NCBI RefSeq assembly: GCF_916618955.1
Contig: NZ_OU745390.1
Location: 1,550,001 to 1,614,000 of the forward strand
Length of the DNA stretch: 64,000 nucleotides
Direction of reading: 5' to 3'
Source of the DNA: Pseudomonas sp. Marseille-Q3773
GTDB taxonomy: Bacteria; Pseudomonadota; Gammaproteobacteria; Pseudomonadales; Pseudomonadaceae
The notes below the pieces were generated by a model. That model had not been told where the DNA came from. It saw only the letters and a program-made list of their open reading frames with translations, and did no database searches. Numbering within the stretch: position 1 is the stretch's first letter; each line of letters begins with the position of its first letter. Below, one piece after another: positions 1 to 9,185 of the stretch. The position numbers were made by a program, and so were the translations under genes.

Positions 1-340
1 CGGCCAGGCCCTCTGCTAACCAGGCAAATGCCAGGTTGAAAAGCGCCCCCGTGACGGCGCAGCAGAAGAACAACGAACTGGCATGAAAGCGGTCGGCTGC
101 ACCGCTGAGCGAAAGGCTCAAGGTACCGATGATGAAGCCGAGCTGCACGGCGTTGGTCAACCAGCCAATATCAGCTGCAGAAGCATGCCACGCCGCCATC
201 AACGACGACGCGGCCCCATTGGCACTGAACCACAACGAGGTGCCAAACAACTGGGCAATAGCGATAACCGCAACTGGGCTCAACCATTTCAGCAACACGC
301 CGCGAAGCCCAGCGGGACGTGCGGTGACGGTAATGCTCAT
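1..340 (-). CDS. MFS transporter, N-terminal part (cut by left window edge)
   Basis: Only the first 113 residues lie in the window. From the ATG at 340 the frame stays open to base 1. It shows a short basic lead, a hydrophobic helix at about residues 20-42 containing FGTSLWFSANG, a second helix at 57-80, a DRF turn at 83-85 where MFS motif A normally sits, and a third helix at 88-108. This is the start of a 12-helix inner-membrane major facilitator. It lies 93 bp downstream of the TPR gene on the same strand and may be co-transcribed with it. No ribosome-binding site is convincing, so the start is moderately sure. The substrate cannot be told from this fragment. Confidence 0.75.
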   Translation of the reverse strand, partial: MSITVTARPAGLRGVLLKWLSPVAVIAIAQLFGTSLWFSANGAASSLMAAWHASAADIGWLTNAVQLGFIIGTLSLSLSGAADRFHASSLFFCCAVTGALFNLAFAWLAEGLA

Positions 341-433
341 GACGAATATCCACTTCACGGAGGTGCAGAGCAGCAGGCCGATCTGTTGCCAGATCAGCCA
401 GCCAAGCTTTGCGTCAACGGATTGAGCGATAAA

Positions 434-1756
434 TCAGCGGGCAGCGAGGCTTGCCAACCAACGACTATCGCGAGGGGATGGGCGGCGATGCAGGCGCTGG
501 TCAAGCAGCGCCCGAGCCTTTTCTGCCTCACCAGCACGCATCAAAGAAACCAGCAACGTATCCTCGACGATTTCCCGCTGCGCGCCGCTGCCACCGATAC
601 GCACGACCTCATGGGCCACGGGTTCGAGAATGCGCGCGCAGTCAGTGTAATGGCCATCGGCAAAAGCCATTACCGCGTGGCACAGTGCAGGCACCACTGG
701 CCCCGCTTTCAGTTTTCCGTCAGCTACCAGCGTGGACAATGTGGCAGCGCGTTGCTCCAATGATCGCTGGTCACCCGTCGCTGCAGCCAGCAAGGCCATA
801 TGGAAATCTGCAAACGGGAAGCCGGGCTGCTGGAAGTAACCGGATGCATAACGCGCGGCGTCCTGCCACAGGCTTGCAGGCACCTCATGCCCATATGCCT
901 GCATGCGCCAGAGGAACGATGACGTATCGCTGATCACGTTGATTGGCAGGCCGGTCGCCACTTCTGGTGCTACATGCTCGACATACATGCCCAGCGCGGT
1001 TTCTACATCGCCGCGCTCCAAGGCAACCAAAGCCCCGTGCCAGGCGATGTGGTTGTGCAAAGTCCCGCTGCGGTCGTAGCCCGGCAGCCAGTTTTTGATG
1101 ACCTCACCCGCTTCATCGTTGGCACCGGCCTCGTACAACACATGAGCCACAGCATGCACGCCGTTCACGTTGTTGCGGCGAAGCTCAAGCGAGCGCTGGG
1201 TCAGAGCGCGTCCCAGCGCCACATCGCCATTTTCGCCGTGTGCCCAGCCACGGTAGTTGAGGAACCACCAATCGTTCTCCGGGAAGTGGCGAGCATGACG
1301 CTCGCACAACTCCACTCGGGCCTTGTCGTGATCGGCCATACCGGAAAAAGCGAACAGGCCGAATGCGCCCAGAGGCAAGGACATGATGACAATGTCTACA
1401 GGCCAGCGGTCCAGGTGCTGCAGGGCACTGGCCAGTGCTTTGGCTGGTTCACCATGAATGACATACGAGAGCGTTTGTACGTGGCTGCGCTCACGCTCGG
1501 TACCGTTGATCTGCACCAACTCACTGGCCTTCGCGATCTTCGCCTTGGCATCTGCGACTTCAGTGCGGATGACGTGAAAGCGCGCGCGCGCCGCATAGGC
1601 CAGTGCAAAGTCCGGGTCAGCTGCAATCGCCTTGTCCAACGTCTCGGCCACACCCGTCCACAGTGAAAGCAGCAGATCCACGCCTGTCCGATAATGCTCG
1701 GCCGCGGTATCGGATATGGTCGAAAGGGGCAAATTGTAACGGTCGACACAGGCCAT
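434..1756 (-). CDS. TPR protein of the TTC38 type
   Basis: A 440-residue soluble protein without a signal peptide. It is built of alpha-helical pairs with TPR character, for example about residues 18-80 (AEHYRTGVDLLLSLW and DPDFALAYAARARFHVI) and further repeats around 150-260 with WHGALVALERGD. The overall pattern resembles the tetratricopeptide repeat protein 38 family, whose biochemical role is not established; such repeats usually bind partner proteins. The ATG at 1756 is preceded by AGGAG 11 bases upstream. The gene is divergent from an AraC regulator across 275 bp and sits upstream of the partial MFS gene. Family assignment is by recognition of the fold and residue pattern; no function is claimed. 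Confidence 0.7.
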   Translation of the reverse strand: MACVDRYNLPLSTISDTAAEHYRTGVDLLLSLWTGVAETLDKAIAADPDFALAYAARARFHVIRTEVADAKAKIAKASELVQINGTERERSHVQTLSYVIHGEPAKALASALQHLDRWPVDIVIMSLPLGAFGLFAFSGMADHDKARVELCERHARHFPENDWWFLNYRGWAHGENGDVALGRALTQRSLELRRNNVNGVHAVAHVLYEAGANDEAGEVIKNWLPGYDRSGTLHNHIAWHGALVALERGDVETALGMYVEHVAPEVATGLPINVISDTSSFLWRMQAYGHEVPASLWQDAARYASGYFQQPGFPFADFHMALLAAATGDQRSLEQRAATLSTLVADGKLKAGPVVPALCHAVMAFADGHYTDCARILEPVAHEVVRIGGSGAQREIVEDTLLVSLMRAGEAEKARALLDQRLHRRPSPRDSRWLASLAAR

Positions 1757-2031
1757 GGTAATTGCAGCTCCTAAAATGGGTTGAAGCGAAAAGGTACGAG
1801 ATGACCGCTTTACAGAATTACCCTGTGCGCGGCGGGCGGGCCATCTCGTAGCTGCATTAGAACCTAACCGGCTCTGGCAGGCTTTCGACTACCTGCCATG
1901 TGATGTAGAACAACAGACAGACACTGCTACAACTTGAGTAAACTTGCATACCACATGAAATTGGCTCCGCTTGCGTCGGCTTTCTATTTGGCATCATCCC
2001 TTCGCCCCTTGATCAAGACACGAGTCCATTA

Positions 2032-2832
2032 ATGAACTGGGACACCATCGAAGCCCCCCACGGCCTCACGCCACCCGACCCACTGAAGGTCCGTGCGCAG
2101 TCAATCCCTGCACGCCATAGTTTCCCCGAGCATGCGCACGATTGGCATCAAATGGTGTACGCCATTTCCGGTGTGCTGACCGTCACTACCAGGGCCGGCT
2201 CATTCGTCATTTCACCCGAACAGGCCGCCTGGCTACCGACTGGTTTGGGCCACAAAGTGGGCTCGATGTTCGGCGCAGAGTTCCGTAGCCTCTGGATTGA
2301 CGATCGGATCGCTTCAGGCCTACCGGCTGACCAGCCGACGTTGTTCGGTGTATCGCCATTACTCAAGGCATTGATTGTCGAAGCCACAAGAATCGGAAAT
2401 GAAGAGGATGATGACGGCTACGCCGGGCGCATCACTCAGCTGATTCTCGACCAATTACGGCGTGCCACCCCCATCTCCACGGCACTGCCCTGGCCAACCT
2501 CATCCGCGTTGGTTGGTTTGTGCGAAGCCCTCTATGCCGTCCCTGCCGACGCTACCGAAGTCGAGACCTGGGCTCGCACCCTAGGCATGTCGGAGCGAAC
2601 CCTTGCCCGTCGTTTCCTCGCGGAAACTGGAATGAGCCTGCGTACATGGCGCAGACGCCTGCGCCTGTTCAGAGCGATCGAAATGCTCGGAGGTGGGCTG
2701 GATGTCACAAGCACAGCTCTGGAGCTGGGCTACAGCTCGACCTCGGCCTTCATTTATGCATTCCGCCAAGAGCTAGGCAACAGTCCGCAAGCCTATATGA
2801 AAGGGGAGTCGCCAAGCGACAAGAACCCATAG
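2032..2832 (+). CDS. AraC-family transcriptional regulator with N-terminal cupin
   Basis: A 266-residue DNA-binding regulator. The N-terminal half (about residues 10-90) is a cupin-like sensor with a His-rich stretch FPEHAHDWHQMVY and a GSFVISPEQAAWLPTG strand. The C-terminal 95 residues carry the two helix-turn-helix units of AraC/XylS proteins (RTLGMSERTLARRF and ALELGYSSTSAFIYAFRQELG). The layout resembles NimR/YeaM-like regulators, which control a neighbouring MFS exporter. The next gene, an MFS carrier starting 108 bp downstream on the same strand, is the likely target. The ligand is unknown. Confidence 0.88.
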   Translation: MNWDTIEAPHGLTPPDPLKVRAQSIPARHSFPEHAHDWHQMVYAISGVLTVTTRAGSFVISPEQAAWLPTGLGHKVGSMFGAEFRSLWIDDRIASGLPADQPTLFGVSPLLKALIVEATRIGNEEDDDGYAGRITQLILDQLRRATPISTALPWPTSSALVGLCEALYAVPADATEVETWARTLGMSERTLARRFLAETGMSLRTWRRRLRLFRAIEMLGGGLDVTSTALELGYSSTSAFIYAFRQELGNSPQAYMKGESPSDKNP

Positions 2833-2939
2833 CGCAAAGGTTTTGTTGCCATCGCCCAAATATTTTCTGCTTTGCAGGTGGTTCACCGACATACGGACAA
2901 TGCACCTCGTGCGTCCTCTTGAAGACTGTTGGAAATGCA

Positions 2940-4124
2940 ATGTTCAGAACCAGAATAAACTCGAACGTGCTGCGCCTTACCGTGGCTCAGGCGCTATCAG
3001 GCGCCAACTCAGTCGTGGTGTATGCCACTGGCGCCATCATCGGCAACATGCTTGCCCCCAATCCAGCGCTGGCTACGTTGCCCATCACGGTATTCGTGGT
3101 CGGCATGGCCCTTGCGACATTGCCCATTGGGCACGTTGGTCGGCGCTGGGGGCGCAATGTCGGTTTCATGATCGGTAACTTAAGCGGCGCCGTCATGGGC
3201 TCATTGGCCGCCTACGCCCTGTCCATCCGTTCGTTCACACTGTTTTGCGTAGCCATGCTCTTCGGCGGCGCCTATGCCGCAGTAGTGCTGACCTTCCGTT
3301 TCGCTGCCGCAGAGTGTGTAGAGGTCAAGGAGCGCCCAAAAGCGCTATCAACGGTGTTGGCCGGTGGTGTCATTGCTGGCGTGTTCGGGCCACAGTTGGT
3401 CAGCGCGACCATGGGGCTTTCCAGTCAGGCATATGTATTCACCTACATTGCCGCCGCTGTGGTCGCCCTACTGTCTGCCGGTGTACTGGTTGGCGTGCGT
3501 TTCAACCATCATCGTGCCCAAAACGCCAAGCAGTCGATCGGTAGCGTCTGCGCCGTTGTACGTCAGCCACGCTTCATCATTGCCATGCTCTGCGGCGTGG
3601 TCAGCTACATGATGATGAACTTCATGATGACCTCTGCCCCGTTGGCAATGGATTTGTGTGGTATTGCCAGAGTCCACTCCAATACCGGCATCGAAATGCA
3701 TGTGATCGCCATGTACGCCCCCAGCTTCTTCACCGGCCGCCTCATCAGCCGATTCGGCGCGCCAATGATCATTCAATGCGGGCTGCTACTCACGGGCCTG
3801 GCAGCGTTGGTAGGCATGACCGGGATGAGCATCGGACACTTCTGGCTAGCTCTGGTCTTGCTCGGTGTTGGCTGGAACTTCGGTTTCCTGGGCGCATCAG
3901 CTCTGGTTCTCACTTGCCACGCCCCCGAAGAGGGCACAAGGGTTCAAGCCGTCAATGACTTCGTGGTGTTCGGCACGATGGTCGTAGGCTCGTTTCTTTC
4001 TGGCGGACTGCTTGATGCATTCGGCTGGACGATTGTTTCCGGCATGATTCTGCCACCTGTTCTGATCGCAATGCTGGGACTGATGTGGCTACAACGCAAA
4101 CAGAGCATTTCGCAGCCAGCCTGA
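2940..4124 (+). CDS. MFS transporter downstream of the AraC regulator
   Basis: A 394-residue inner-membrane protein with about 12 hydrophobic helices. The open frame extends upstream to 2520, but the extra part overlaps the AraC gene in another frame and is not hydrophobic. I place the start at the ATG at 2940, just before the first helix, with GGAAA upstream. After the second helix comes GHVGRRWGRN, the motif A loop of major facilitators. The gene follows the AraC regulator, which suggests a regulator-transporter pair handling one compound, plausibly efflux. Similar NimR-NimT-like pairs exist, but the substrate here is not evident. Confidence 0.85.
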   Translation: MFRTRINSNVLRLTVAQALSGANSVVVYATGAIIGNMLAPNPALATLPITVFVVGMALATLPIGHVGRRWGRNVGFMIGNLSGAVMGSLAAYALSIRSFTLFCVAMLFGGAYAAVVLTFRFAAAECVEVKERPKALSTVLAGGVIAGVFGPQLVSATMGLSSQAYVFTYIAAAVVALLSAGVLVGVRFNHHRAQNAKQSIGSVCAVVRQPRFIIAMLCGVVSYMMMNFMMTSAPLAMDLCGIARVHSNTGIEMHVIAMYAPSFFTGRLISRFGAPMIIQCGLLLTGLAALVGMTGMSIGHFWLALVLLGVGWNFGFLGASALVLTCHAPEEGTRVQAVNDFVVFGTMVVGSFLSGGLLDAFGWTIVSGMILPPVLIAMLGLMWLQRKQSISQPA

Positions 4125-4171
4125 CCAAGGTAGCACAGGGTCGTCTTGAATTATCGACGGCCCACTTGCAC

Positions 4172-4522
4172 TCAGAAGATGAGCACTTTCTCTGCCTCGA
4201 AGGTCCAGTCCGCGAGCTCCCCTGCCGCAGCGCGCCGCGCACCCGCTACCAGCTCTACTTCCCGCATGCCACGCGCATCCATACCATCACCGCACAACGC
4301 CACTTCCCCCGTCCGGAGGATCTTGGTCAGCACCAGTTCAAGGTTGTAGTGCCCCGTAGGCACTATCTGCCCTGCCCGCGCACAACTCACGGCATCGGAC
4401 TGCAAATACACGCGCACTTGCGCCTGCTTGCGGGCCGCCAGCGAGCCGGCCAAGCGCAGCGCATGGTAAGCGCGCTCCGAGCCGTAGCTGGCTTCATTGA
4501 TGATGAAAAGAAATGCACCCAT
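4172..4522 (-). CDS. DsrE/DsrF-like family protein
   Basis: A 116-residue cytoplasmic protein. It begins MGAFLFIINEASYGSERAYH and contains a central VRVYLQSDAV strand, typical of the small alpha/beta DsrE fold whose members relay sulfur or bind nucleotides. It has Cys48 (VSCARAG) and Cys77 (ALCGDGMDARG); the second, followed by G-D-G-M-D-A-R-G, sits where many DsrE proteins keep a reactive cysteine. AAGGAG precedes the ATG at 4522. It is the last gene of the leftward lyase/ABC-transporter set, 82 bp after the ATPase gene. Placement next to a C-S lyase suggests a persulfide-handling role, which is inference. Confidence 0.78.
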   Translation of the reverse strand: MGAFLFIINEASYGSERAYHALRLAGSLAARKQAQVRVYLQSDAVSCARAGQIVPTGHYNLELVLTKILRTGEVALCGDGMDARGMREVELVAGARRAAAGELADWTFEAEKVLIF

Positions 4523-4604
4523 GTGCGACTCCTTGAAGTAAAAAAAGCGAGGAGAGGGACGAACCCACCTCCTCGGAAGTGATGACGCCAGAGATAACGG
4601 TGAA

Positions 4605-5381
4605 TCAGTGCCGCAGGATCTGACTGAGGAACGCCCGCGAGCGCTCGGATTGCGGGTTGTTGAAGAAAGCCCTGGGCTCGTTCTGCTCGACGATCTGCCC
4701 CTGGTCCATGAATATCACCCGGTTGGCCACCGCCTGGGCGAAGCCCATTTCGTGGGTGACACACAGCATGGTCATGCCCTCCTCCGCCAGCTGAATCATG
4801 GTGTCGAGCACTTCCTTGATCATTTCCGGATCCAGTGCCGAGGTCGGCTCGTCGAACAGCATCACCCTAGGGTTCATGCACAGCGCCCTGGCAATCGCAA
4901 CGCGCTGCTGCTGGCCACCGGACAACTGCCCGGGAAACTTGTGCGCATGCTCTGGAATGCGGACTTTGCTCAGGTAGTGCATGGCCTGTTCCTCAGCCTG
5001 CTTGCGCGGCACCTGACGCACCCAGATCGGCGCCAACGTGCAGTTCTCCAGGATGGTAAGGTGCGGGAACAGGTTGAAGTGCTGGAACACCATGCCGACT
5101 TCCTGGCGCACTTCATCGATCTTGCGCAGGTCGCTGGTGAGCTCTGTACCGTCTACCACGATGCGGCCCTGCTGAAACTCTTCCAGCCGGTTTATGCAAC
5201 GGATCATGGTCGATTTGCCTGATCCTGATGGCCCGCAGATCACGATGCGTTCGCCGCGGGTCACCGTGAGATTGATGTCGCGCAGTGCATGGTAGTTGCC
5301 ATACCACTTGTTCATGCCGGTGATCTGGATCGCAGTTTCCTGAGTGGACGCCTGCAAGGCGTCGAGTGGCGCGTTCTTCAT
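4605..5381 (-). CDS. aapP: Amino-acid ABC transporter ATP-binding protein (Aap-like)
   Basis: A 258-residue ATPase of polar amino-acid importers. It has a Walker A loop GPSGSGKST near residue 50, the Q-loop region [12 protein letters not shown], the signature LSGGQQQR, Walker [15 protein letters not shown] and the switch histidine VTHEMGFA. Length and sequence match AapP/GlnQ proteins. It is the last transporter gene of aapJ-aapQ-aapM-aapP, 12 bp after the AapM stop, with GAGGAACC as ribosome-binding site. It would power uptake through the two preceding permeases. The symbol reflects family resemblance; the true substrate of this copy may be narrower. Confidence 0.9.
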   Translation of the reverse strand: MKNAPLDALQASTQETAIQITGMNKWYGNYHALRDINLTVTRGERIVICGPSGSGKSTMIRCINRLEEFQQGRIVVDGTELTSDLRKIDEVRQEVGMVFQHFNLFPHLTILENCTLAPIWVRQVPRKQAEEQAMHYLSKVRIPEHAHKFPGQLSGGQQQRVAIARALCMNPRVMLFDEPTSALDPEMIKEVLDTMIQLAEEGMTMLCVTHEMGFAQAVANRVIFMDQGQIVEQNEPRAFFNNPQSERSRAFLSQILRH

Positions 5382-5393
5382 TGTTGTGGTTCC

Positions 5394-6683
5394 TCAACGG
5401 TGATCGGTCTTGAGCCGACGCTCAAGGTGAATCGAATAACGCGACATGCCGAAGCAGAAGACGAAGAACACGCCGCCGATGAACAGGAACAGCTCCCAGT
5501 ACACGCCCTGCCACTGGGTACTGGCACGAATGGCTGTAGACAATGCAATGGGATCGAGCAGGCCGATGAACACGACCAGCGTGGTGTCCTTGAACAGACC
5601 GATGAAGGTACTGACGATCATCGGAATGGAGATCTTCAAGGCCTGCGGCATGATCACCAGCCGCTGCGCCTTCCAATAGTCCAGGCCCAGCGCCTGCGCG
5701 GCCTCGGTCTGTCCCTGTGGCAGCGCAGCCAGGCCCCCCCTGATCACTTCAGCCATGTAGGCGGTCGAGAAGATGGTCACCATGATGACCACCCGCAGGA
5801 TCAGGTCGAACGAGGTACCGGGTGGCAGGAAGTAATTGAGCAACAGCGAAGCTGTAAACAGCAGCGTGATCAGCGGTACGCCGCGCACGAATTCGATGAA
5901 GGTGACGCTCATTACACGGATCAATGGCATCGAAGAGCGCCGCCCCAGTGCCAGCAGGACGCCCAGTGGCAGCGACATGGCTATACCGCTGACACCCACC
6001 ACGAACGACAGCAGGAAGCCACCCAGGTCACGTGAGCTGACCGCTGTCAGGGCCAACGGCGAAAGGTTGCTGGCCGAAAGGACCAGGTACTGCATGCCTT
6101 GCAGCCACCAGGCTGCCGCTGCTAGCAATGCGCAAGCCACGGCGACACCGCCGCCCAGACGTCGCATCACCCTGAACAACAACCAGGCCATGGCCAGACC
6201 GACATAGGCTGAAACCGGCTGCCAGAGCGATCCGCCCCAGATCAGCCAGAACGCGAGGCCCGGATAAACCGCAGTGAACCACAGCACCCGACGCGGCACC
6301 CACTTGAAAAGGATCGGTCCCAGGGCTGCAAACAGCAGCACGAACGAAGCGAGAGGCCGCCAATAAGCCTCCGGTGGGTAGAAACCGAACAGCAGCTGTG
6401 GCCAACGCTCGCGAATAACGCCCCAGCAGGCCCCGGGGTCGCCATTCATCAGGCGTCGGCACTCGCCCAGAGAGTCAGCCTGCCACACCGAATTGGCCAG
6501 CCAAGGCAGAACCGCATTCACCGCGGCGCCGATGACCAGCAAAGCAATGATCGTCAGCACGCTGCTGAGCCAACCGTTGAACAGCCTGACACGCAGCCAG
6601 TGGCTGACGCCGGTCTGCCCGCGCGGCGGCTCGGACGGCTGCAGCAAGGTGTCACGGAACCAGGCAATGGAAGATTGGCTCAT
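5394..6683 (-). CDS. aapM: Amino-acid ABC transporter permease (AapM-like)
   Basis: A 429-residue inner-membrane permease, longer than HisM-type permeases because of extra N-terminal helices, as in Aap systems. The C-terminal third carries the coupling region EVIRGGLAALPQGQTEAAQALG, which contains the EAA loop that contacts the ATPase, followed by IMPQALKISIPM. It starts one base after the aapQ stop and ends 12 bp before aapP, so the genes are clearly one operon. With AapQ it should form the membrane channel for amino acids delivered by AapJ. Confidence 0.9.
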   Translation of the reverse strand: MSQSSIAWFRDTLLQPSEPPRGQTGVSHWLRVRLFNGWLSSVLTIIALLVIGAAVNAVLPWLANSVWQADSLGECRRLMNGDPGACWGVIRERWPQLLFGFYPPEAYWRPLASFVLLFAALGPILFKWVPRRVLWFTAVYPGLAFWLIWGGSLWQPVSAYVGLAMAWLLFRVMRRLGGGVAVACALLAAAAWWLQGMQYLVLSASNLSPLALTAVSSRDLGGFLLSFVVGVSGIAMSLPLGVLLALGRRSSMPLIRVMSVTFIEFVRGVPLITLLFTASLLLNYFLPPGTSFDLILRVVIMVTIFSTAYMAEVIRGGLAALPQGQTEAAQALGLDYWKAQRLVIMPQALKISIPMIVSTFIGLFKDTTLVVFIGLLDPIALSTAIRASTQWQGVYWELFLFIGGVFFVFCFGMSRYSIHLERRLKTDHR

Positions 6684-6684
6684 G

Positions 6685-7929
6685 TCAGCGCCCCTGCAGT
6701 TTGACGCGGTTGTTGTAGAGGTTCATTGCGCCAGAGATCAGCAAGCTCATGGCGAGGTAGACAAGCATCATCAGCAGGATCCCCTCCAGCTCTCTGCCGG
6801 TCTGGTTGATAGTGATGCCGCCGAGTGTCGAACGCAGGTCCATGTAACCCACTGCCAATCCAAGCGAGGTGTGCTTGGTGATGTCCAGGTACTGCGACGT
6901 CAGCGGTGGCACGATGACTCGCAAGGCTTGAGGCAGAATCACCAATCGCATGGTCCGGCCCGGGCGCAATCCAAGCGCGTTGGCAGCCTCGGTCTGCCCG
7001 CGGGCGATGGACTGAATGCCACTGCGCACGATCTCGGCGATGAATGCTCCGGTGTAAACGCTCAGGCCGATCCACATCGCAATCAAGGCATTGCCCAACT
7101 GCAAGCCACCCTGGAAGTTGAACCCCTGCAGTTGCGGATAGCCCAGATGCACACCCAGCGCGTACAGCACCGCGATCGTAGGCAGCAGGAGGATCAGCAG
7201 ACGCTTCCACCACAGTGTCGGGCGCTTTCCCGTGGCGCCCTGCAAACGGTCTGCATGAGCGCGCAGGGATCGGTCAGCCCAGAGGCTTGCGACGAACACG
7301 CCCAGCACTAGCAGCACGTTTAGGCTTGGCGCTACCACGCCTAGATCAAGCGTACCTAGGTCGCGCTCGAACAGCGGCTGCGGTATGTAGATGCCGCGAT
7401 TGGTTACTGCGATTGCAGTCTGCGCAGCACCCCTGTAGCTACTGGGCGCGGGCATCGATTGCGCCATGATGGCGCCGATCACCAGGATACACAGCAGTGC
7501 CGGGATATTGCGGAACAGCTCGATGTAGGCGCCCATCAAGCGGGAGACGATCCAGTTGTTGGACAGCCGCAACACCCCGGCCACCACGCCGATTGCCGTC
7601 GCAGTGGCACAGGCCAGTACAGCAAGGATCACGGTGTTGAGCAGGCCGACCAGCGCTGCCCGACCATGGCTCATCTGGCTGTCATAGCTGATGGGCTGCT
7701 GGTTGATGTCGTAGCCTGCGGCAGACCATAGAAAGCTGAAGGAAAAGTCCTTGCCCAGTGCAGCAAGGTTTCGCACGGTATTGTCGAGTAGCCAGGCGGC
7801 GGTCAGCATCAGACACATCAAGGCAATGATCTGGATGGTGTAGCCGCGGTAGCGCTTGTCGTGCAGCAGCATGCCCAACGAGAAAGCCGGCTGGGCCGTT
7901 TTCTTGTCAGTCAGTATGAGGGTGGACAT
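6685..7929 (-). CDS. aapQ: Amino-acid ABC transporter permease (AapQ-like)
   Basis: A 414-residue inner-membrane permease. An upstream TTG at 7935 is open, but the ATG at 7929 has GGAG nine bases before it and is preferred. It has an extended N-terminal region of helices and, near the C terminus, the permease loop EIVRSGIQSIARGQTEAANALG followed by ILPQALRVIVPPL. It pairs with AapM in a heterodimeric channel. A GC-rich hairpin lies between its start and the end of aapJ, a common way of making more binding protein than permease. Confidence 0.9.
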   Translation of the reverse strand: MSTLILTDKKTAQPAFSLGMLLHDKRYRGYTIQIIALMCLMLTAAWLLDNTVRNLAALGKDFSFSFLWSAAGYDINQQPISYDSQMSHGRAALVGLLNTVILAVLACATATAIGVVAGVLRLSNNWIVSRLMGAYIELFRNIPALLCILVIGAIMAQSMPAPSSYRGAAQTAIAVTNRGIYIPQPLFERDLGTLDLGVVAPSLNVLLVLGVFVASLWADRSLRAHADRLQGATGKRPTLWWKRLLILLLPTIAVLYALGVHLGYPQLQGFNFQGGLQLGNALIAMWIGLSVYTGAFIAEIVRSGIQSIARGQTEAANALGLRPGRTMRLVILPQALRVIVPPLTSQYLDITKHTSLGLAVGYMDLRSTLGGITINQTGRELEGILLMMLVYLAMSLLISGAMNLYNNRVKLQGR

Positions 7930-8012
7930 TGTCAATCACTCCCGGACAGGGTGACCGACCAAAGCGGCTTCTACGCTACGGTCAGTCCTTCGCAACAACA
8001 AAAGTCGAACGA

Positions 8013-8028
8013 CGCGCCGGCAGGCGCG
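8013..8028. promoter_or_regulatory. GC-rich hairpin between aapJ and aapQ
   Basis: CGCGCC, loop GGCA, GGCGCG forms a perfect 6-bp stem just after the aapJ stop codon and before the aapQ start. In leftward RNA it is followed by a short U-rich stretch (CTTTTG). Such intercistronic stems often stabilise binding-protein mRNA or cause partial termination. The role here is inferred. Confidence 0.4.
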
Positions 8029-8033
8029 CCGGA

Positions 8034-9053
8034 TCAGCGAAACGGCTCGGCGTAAAGCAGGCCGCCCTGGTTCCATTGGGCGTTCAGACCTCGCTCGAGG
8101 CCGATAGGCGTGTTCTTGCCCAGGGAGTTATCGAAGATTTCCCCGTAGTTGCCACCGGCGGCAATGGCACGACTGGCCCATTTGGCATCCAGCCCCAGTT
8201 GCTCGCCATAATTGCCCTCGCTACCGAGCAGTCGGTTGATTTCCGGGTTGTTGGAGCCGGCCGTCATCTTCGACACGTTGCTTGAGTCCACGCCCAGTTC
8301 TTCAGCCGCCACCAACGCATTGAGTGTCCAGCGCACCACATCAGCCCATTGATCGTCACCCTGGCGTACCATCGGGCCGAGCGGTTCCTTGGAGATCAGT
8401 TCCTTCAACACCATGTGCTCATCAGGGGCTGCGAAGCTTGCCTTCGAGGCCGCCAGGCCGGAGACGTCGTTGGTGAACACATCGCAGGCACCGGCGAGGT
8501 ATTTCTGCTCGCCCTCGGCGGTGGAGTCGATAGGAACGGGTTGGTACTTGATGCCATGGTTGCGTGCGTACTCGGCCAGGTTAAGCTCATGGGTTGAGCC
8601 GGTCTGCACGCAGATTGATGCACCGTCGAGGTCCTTGACCGAACTGGCACCTAGATTCTTGTGAACGAGGAAGCCTTGGCCGTCGTAGTAGTTGATGCCG
8701 GCAAACGTGAGCTTGAGATCGACGTCACGCGTGAATGTCCACGAGCTGTTACGCACCAGCAAGTCGACCTCACCCGACGCCAGCGCCGTGAAGCGCGTCT
8801 GGCCGGTGGTGGGCACGAAGTTGACCTTGTTCGCATCACCGAGCACTGCAGCGGCGACCGCCCGACACATGGATACGTCCAGCCCTTGCCAGGCACCTTT
8901 GGCATCCGGCGCAGACAAGCCGGTGTTACCGGTAGAGACCCCGCAGTTGAGCTTGCCACGGGTTTGTACATCCTTGAGCGTGCCAGCATATGTGAAACCG
9001 GTAGCCAGTGATGCAGCGAGGCATACCAGCGGAACCAGAACAGACTTTCTCAT
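8034..9053 (-). CDS. aapJ: Amino-acid ABC transporter substrate-binding protein (AapJ-like)
   Basis: A 339-residue periplasmic binding protein. The ATG at 9053 is preceded by AAGGTGAAT and gives a classical signal peptide (basic MRKS, hydrophobic core, cleavage near TYA-G at residue 22-23). The mature part has LKDVQTRGKLNCGVS, GLDVSMCRAVAAAVLGD and VRNSSWTFTRDVDL, all characteristic of AapJ/BztA binding proteins for glutamate, aspartate and general L-amino acids. It is the first transporter gene, downstream of the MalY-like lyase, separated from it by two stem-loops. A longer reading from 9128 lacks signal-peptide character. Confidence 0.9.
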   Translation of the reverse strand: MRKSVLVPLVCLAASLATGFTYAGTLKDVQTRGKLNCGVSTGNTGLSAPDAKGAWQGLDVSMCRAVAAAVLGDANKVNFVPTTGQTRFTALASGEVDLLVRNSSWTFTRDVDLKLTFAGINYYDGQGFLVHKNLGASSVKDLDGASICVQTGSTHELNLAEYARNHGIKYQPVPIDSTAEGEQKYLAGACDVFTNDVSGLAASKASFAAPDEHMVLKELISKEPLGPMVRQGDDQWADVVRWTLNALVAAEELGVDSSNVSKMTAGSNNPEINRLLGSEGNYGEQLGLDAKWASRAIAAGGNYGEIFDNSLGKNTPIGLERGLNAQWNQGGLLYAEPFR

Positions 9054-9114
9054 CGTATTCACCTTGTTGTTGTGATGTTTATTAAGGCGGCAGTTCAGGC
9101 AAAGGAGCAGCGAA

Positions 9115-9139
9115 AGGCTTGCGTGCATCGCACAAGCCT
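9115..9139. promoter_or_regulatory. Imperfect dyad upstream of aapJ
   Basis: AGGCTTG (9115-9121) pairs with CAAGCCT (9133-9139) and an inner TGC with GCA, with a two-base bulge. The site lies 62 bp upstream of the aapJ start, between aapJ and the lyase gene. It could be an operator for an aapJ promoter or an RNA hairpin in the leader. Confidence 0.4.
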
Positions 9140-9147
9140 AGGTGTCG

Positions 9148-9172
9148 TGCCCGAGGCGATCGACCTCGGGCA
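9148..9172. terminator. Stem-loop between lyase gene and aapJ
   Basis: TGCCCGAGG and CCTCGGGCA form a perfect 9-bp stem around a 7-base loop, directly after the lyase stop codon in leftward RNA. No U-tract follows leftward, so if it ends transcription it would do so partially; AGATTTT follows only in the rightward sense. Confidence 0.45.
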
Positions 9173-9185
9173 AGATTTTGTGAGT

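Noticed and set aside
2520..2939. N-terminal extension of the MFS gene at 2940-4124
   Set aside because: It overlaps the AraC gene and lacks hydrophobic or domain character; the ATG at 2940 precedes the first helix.
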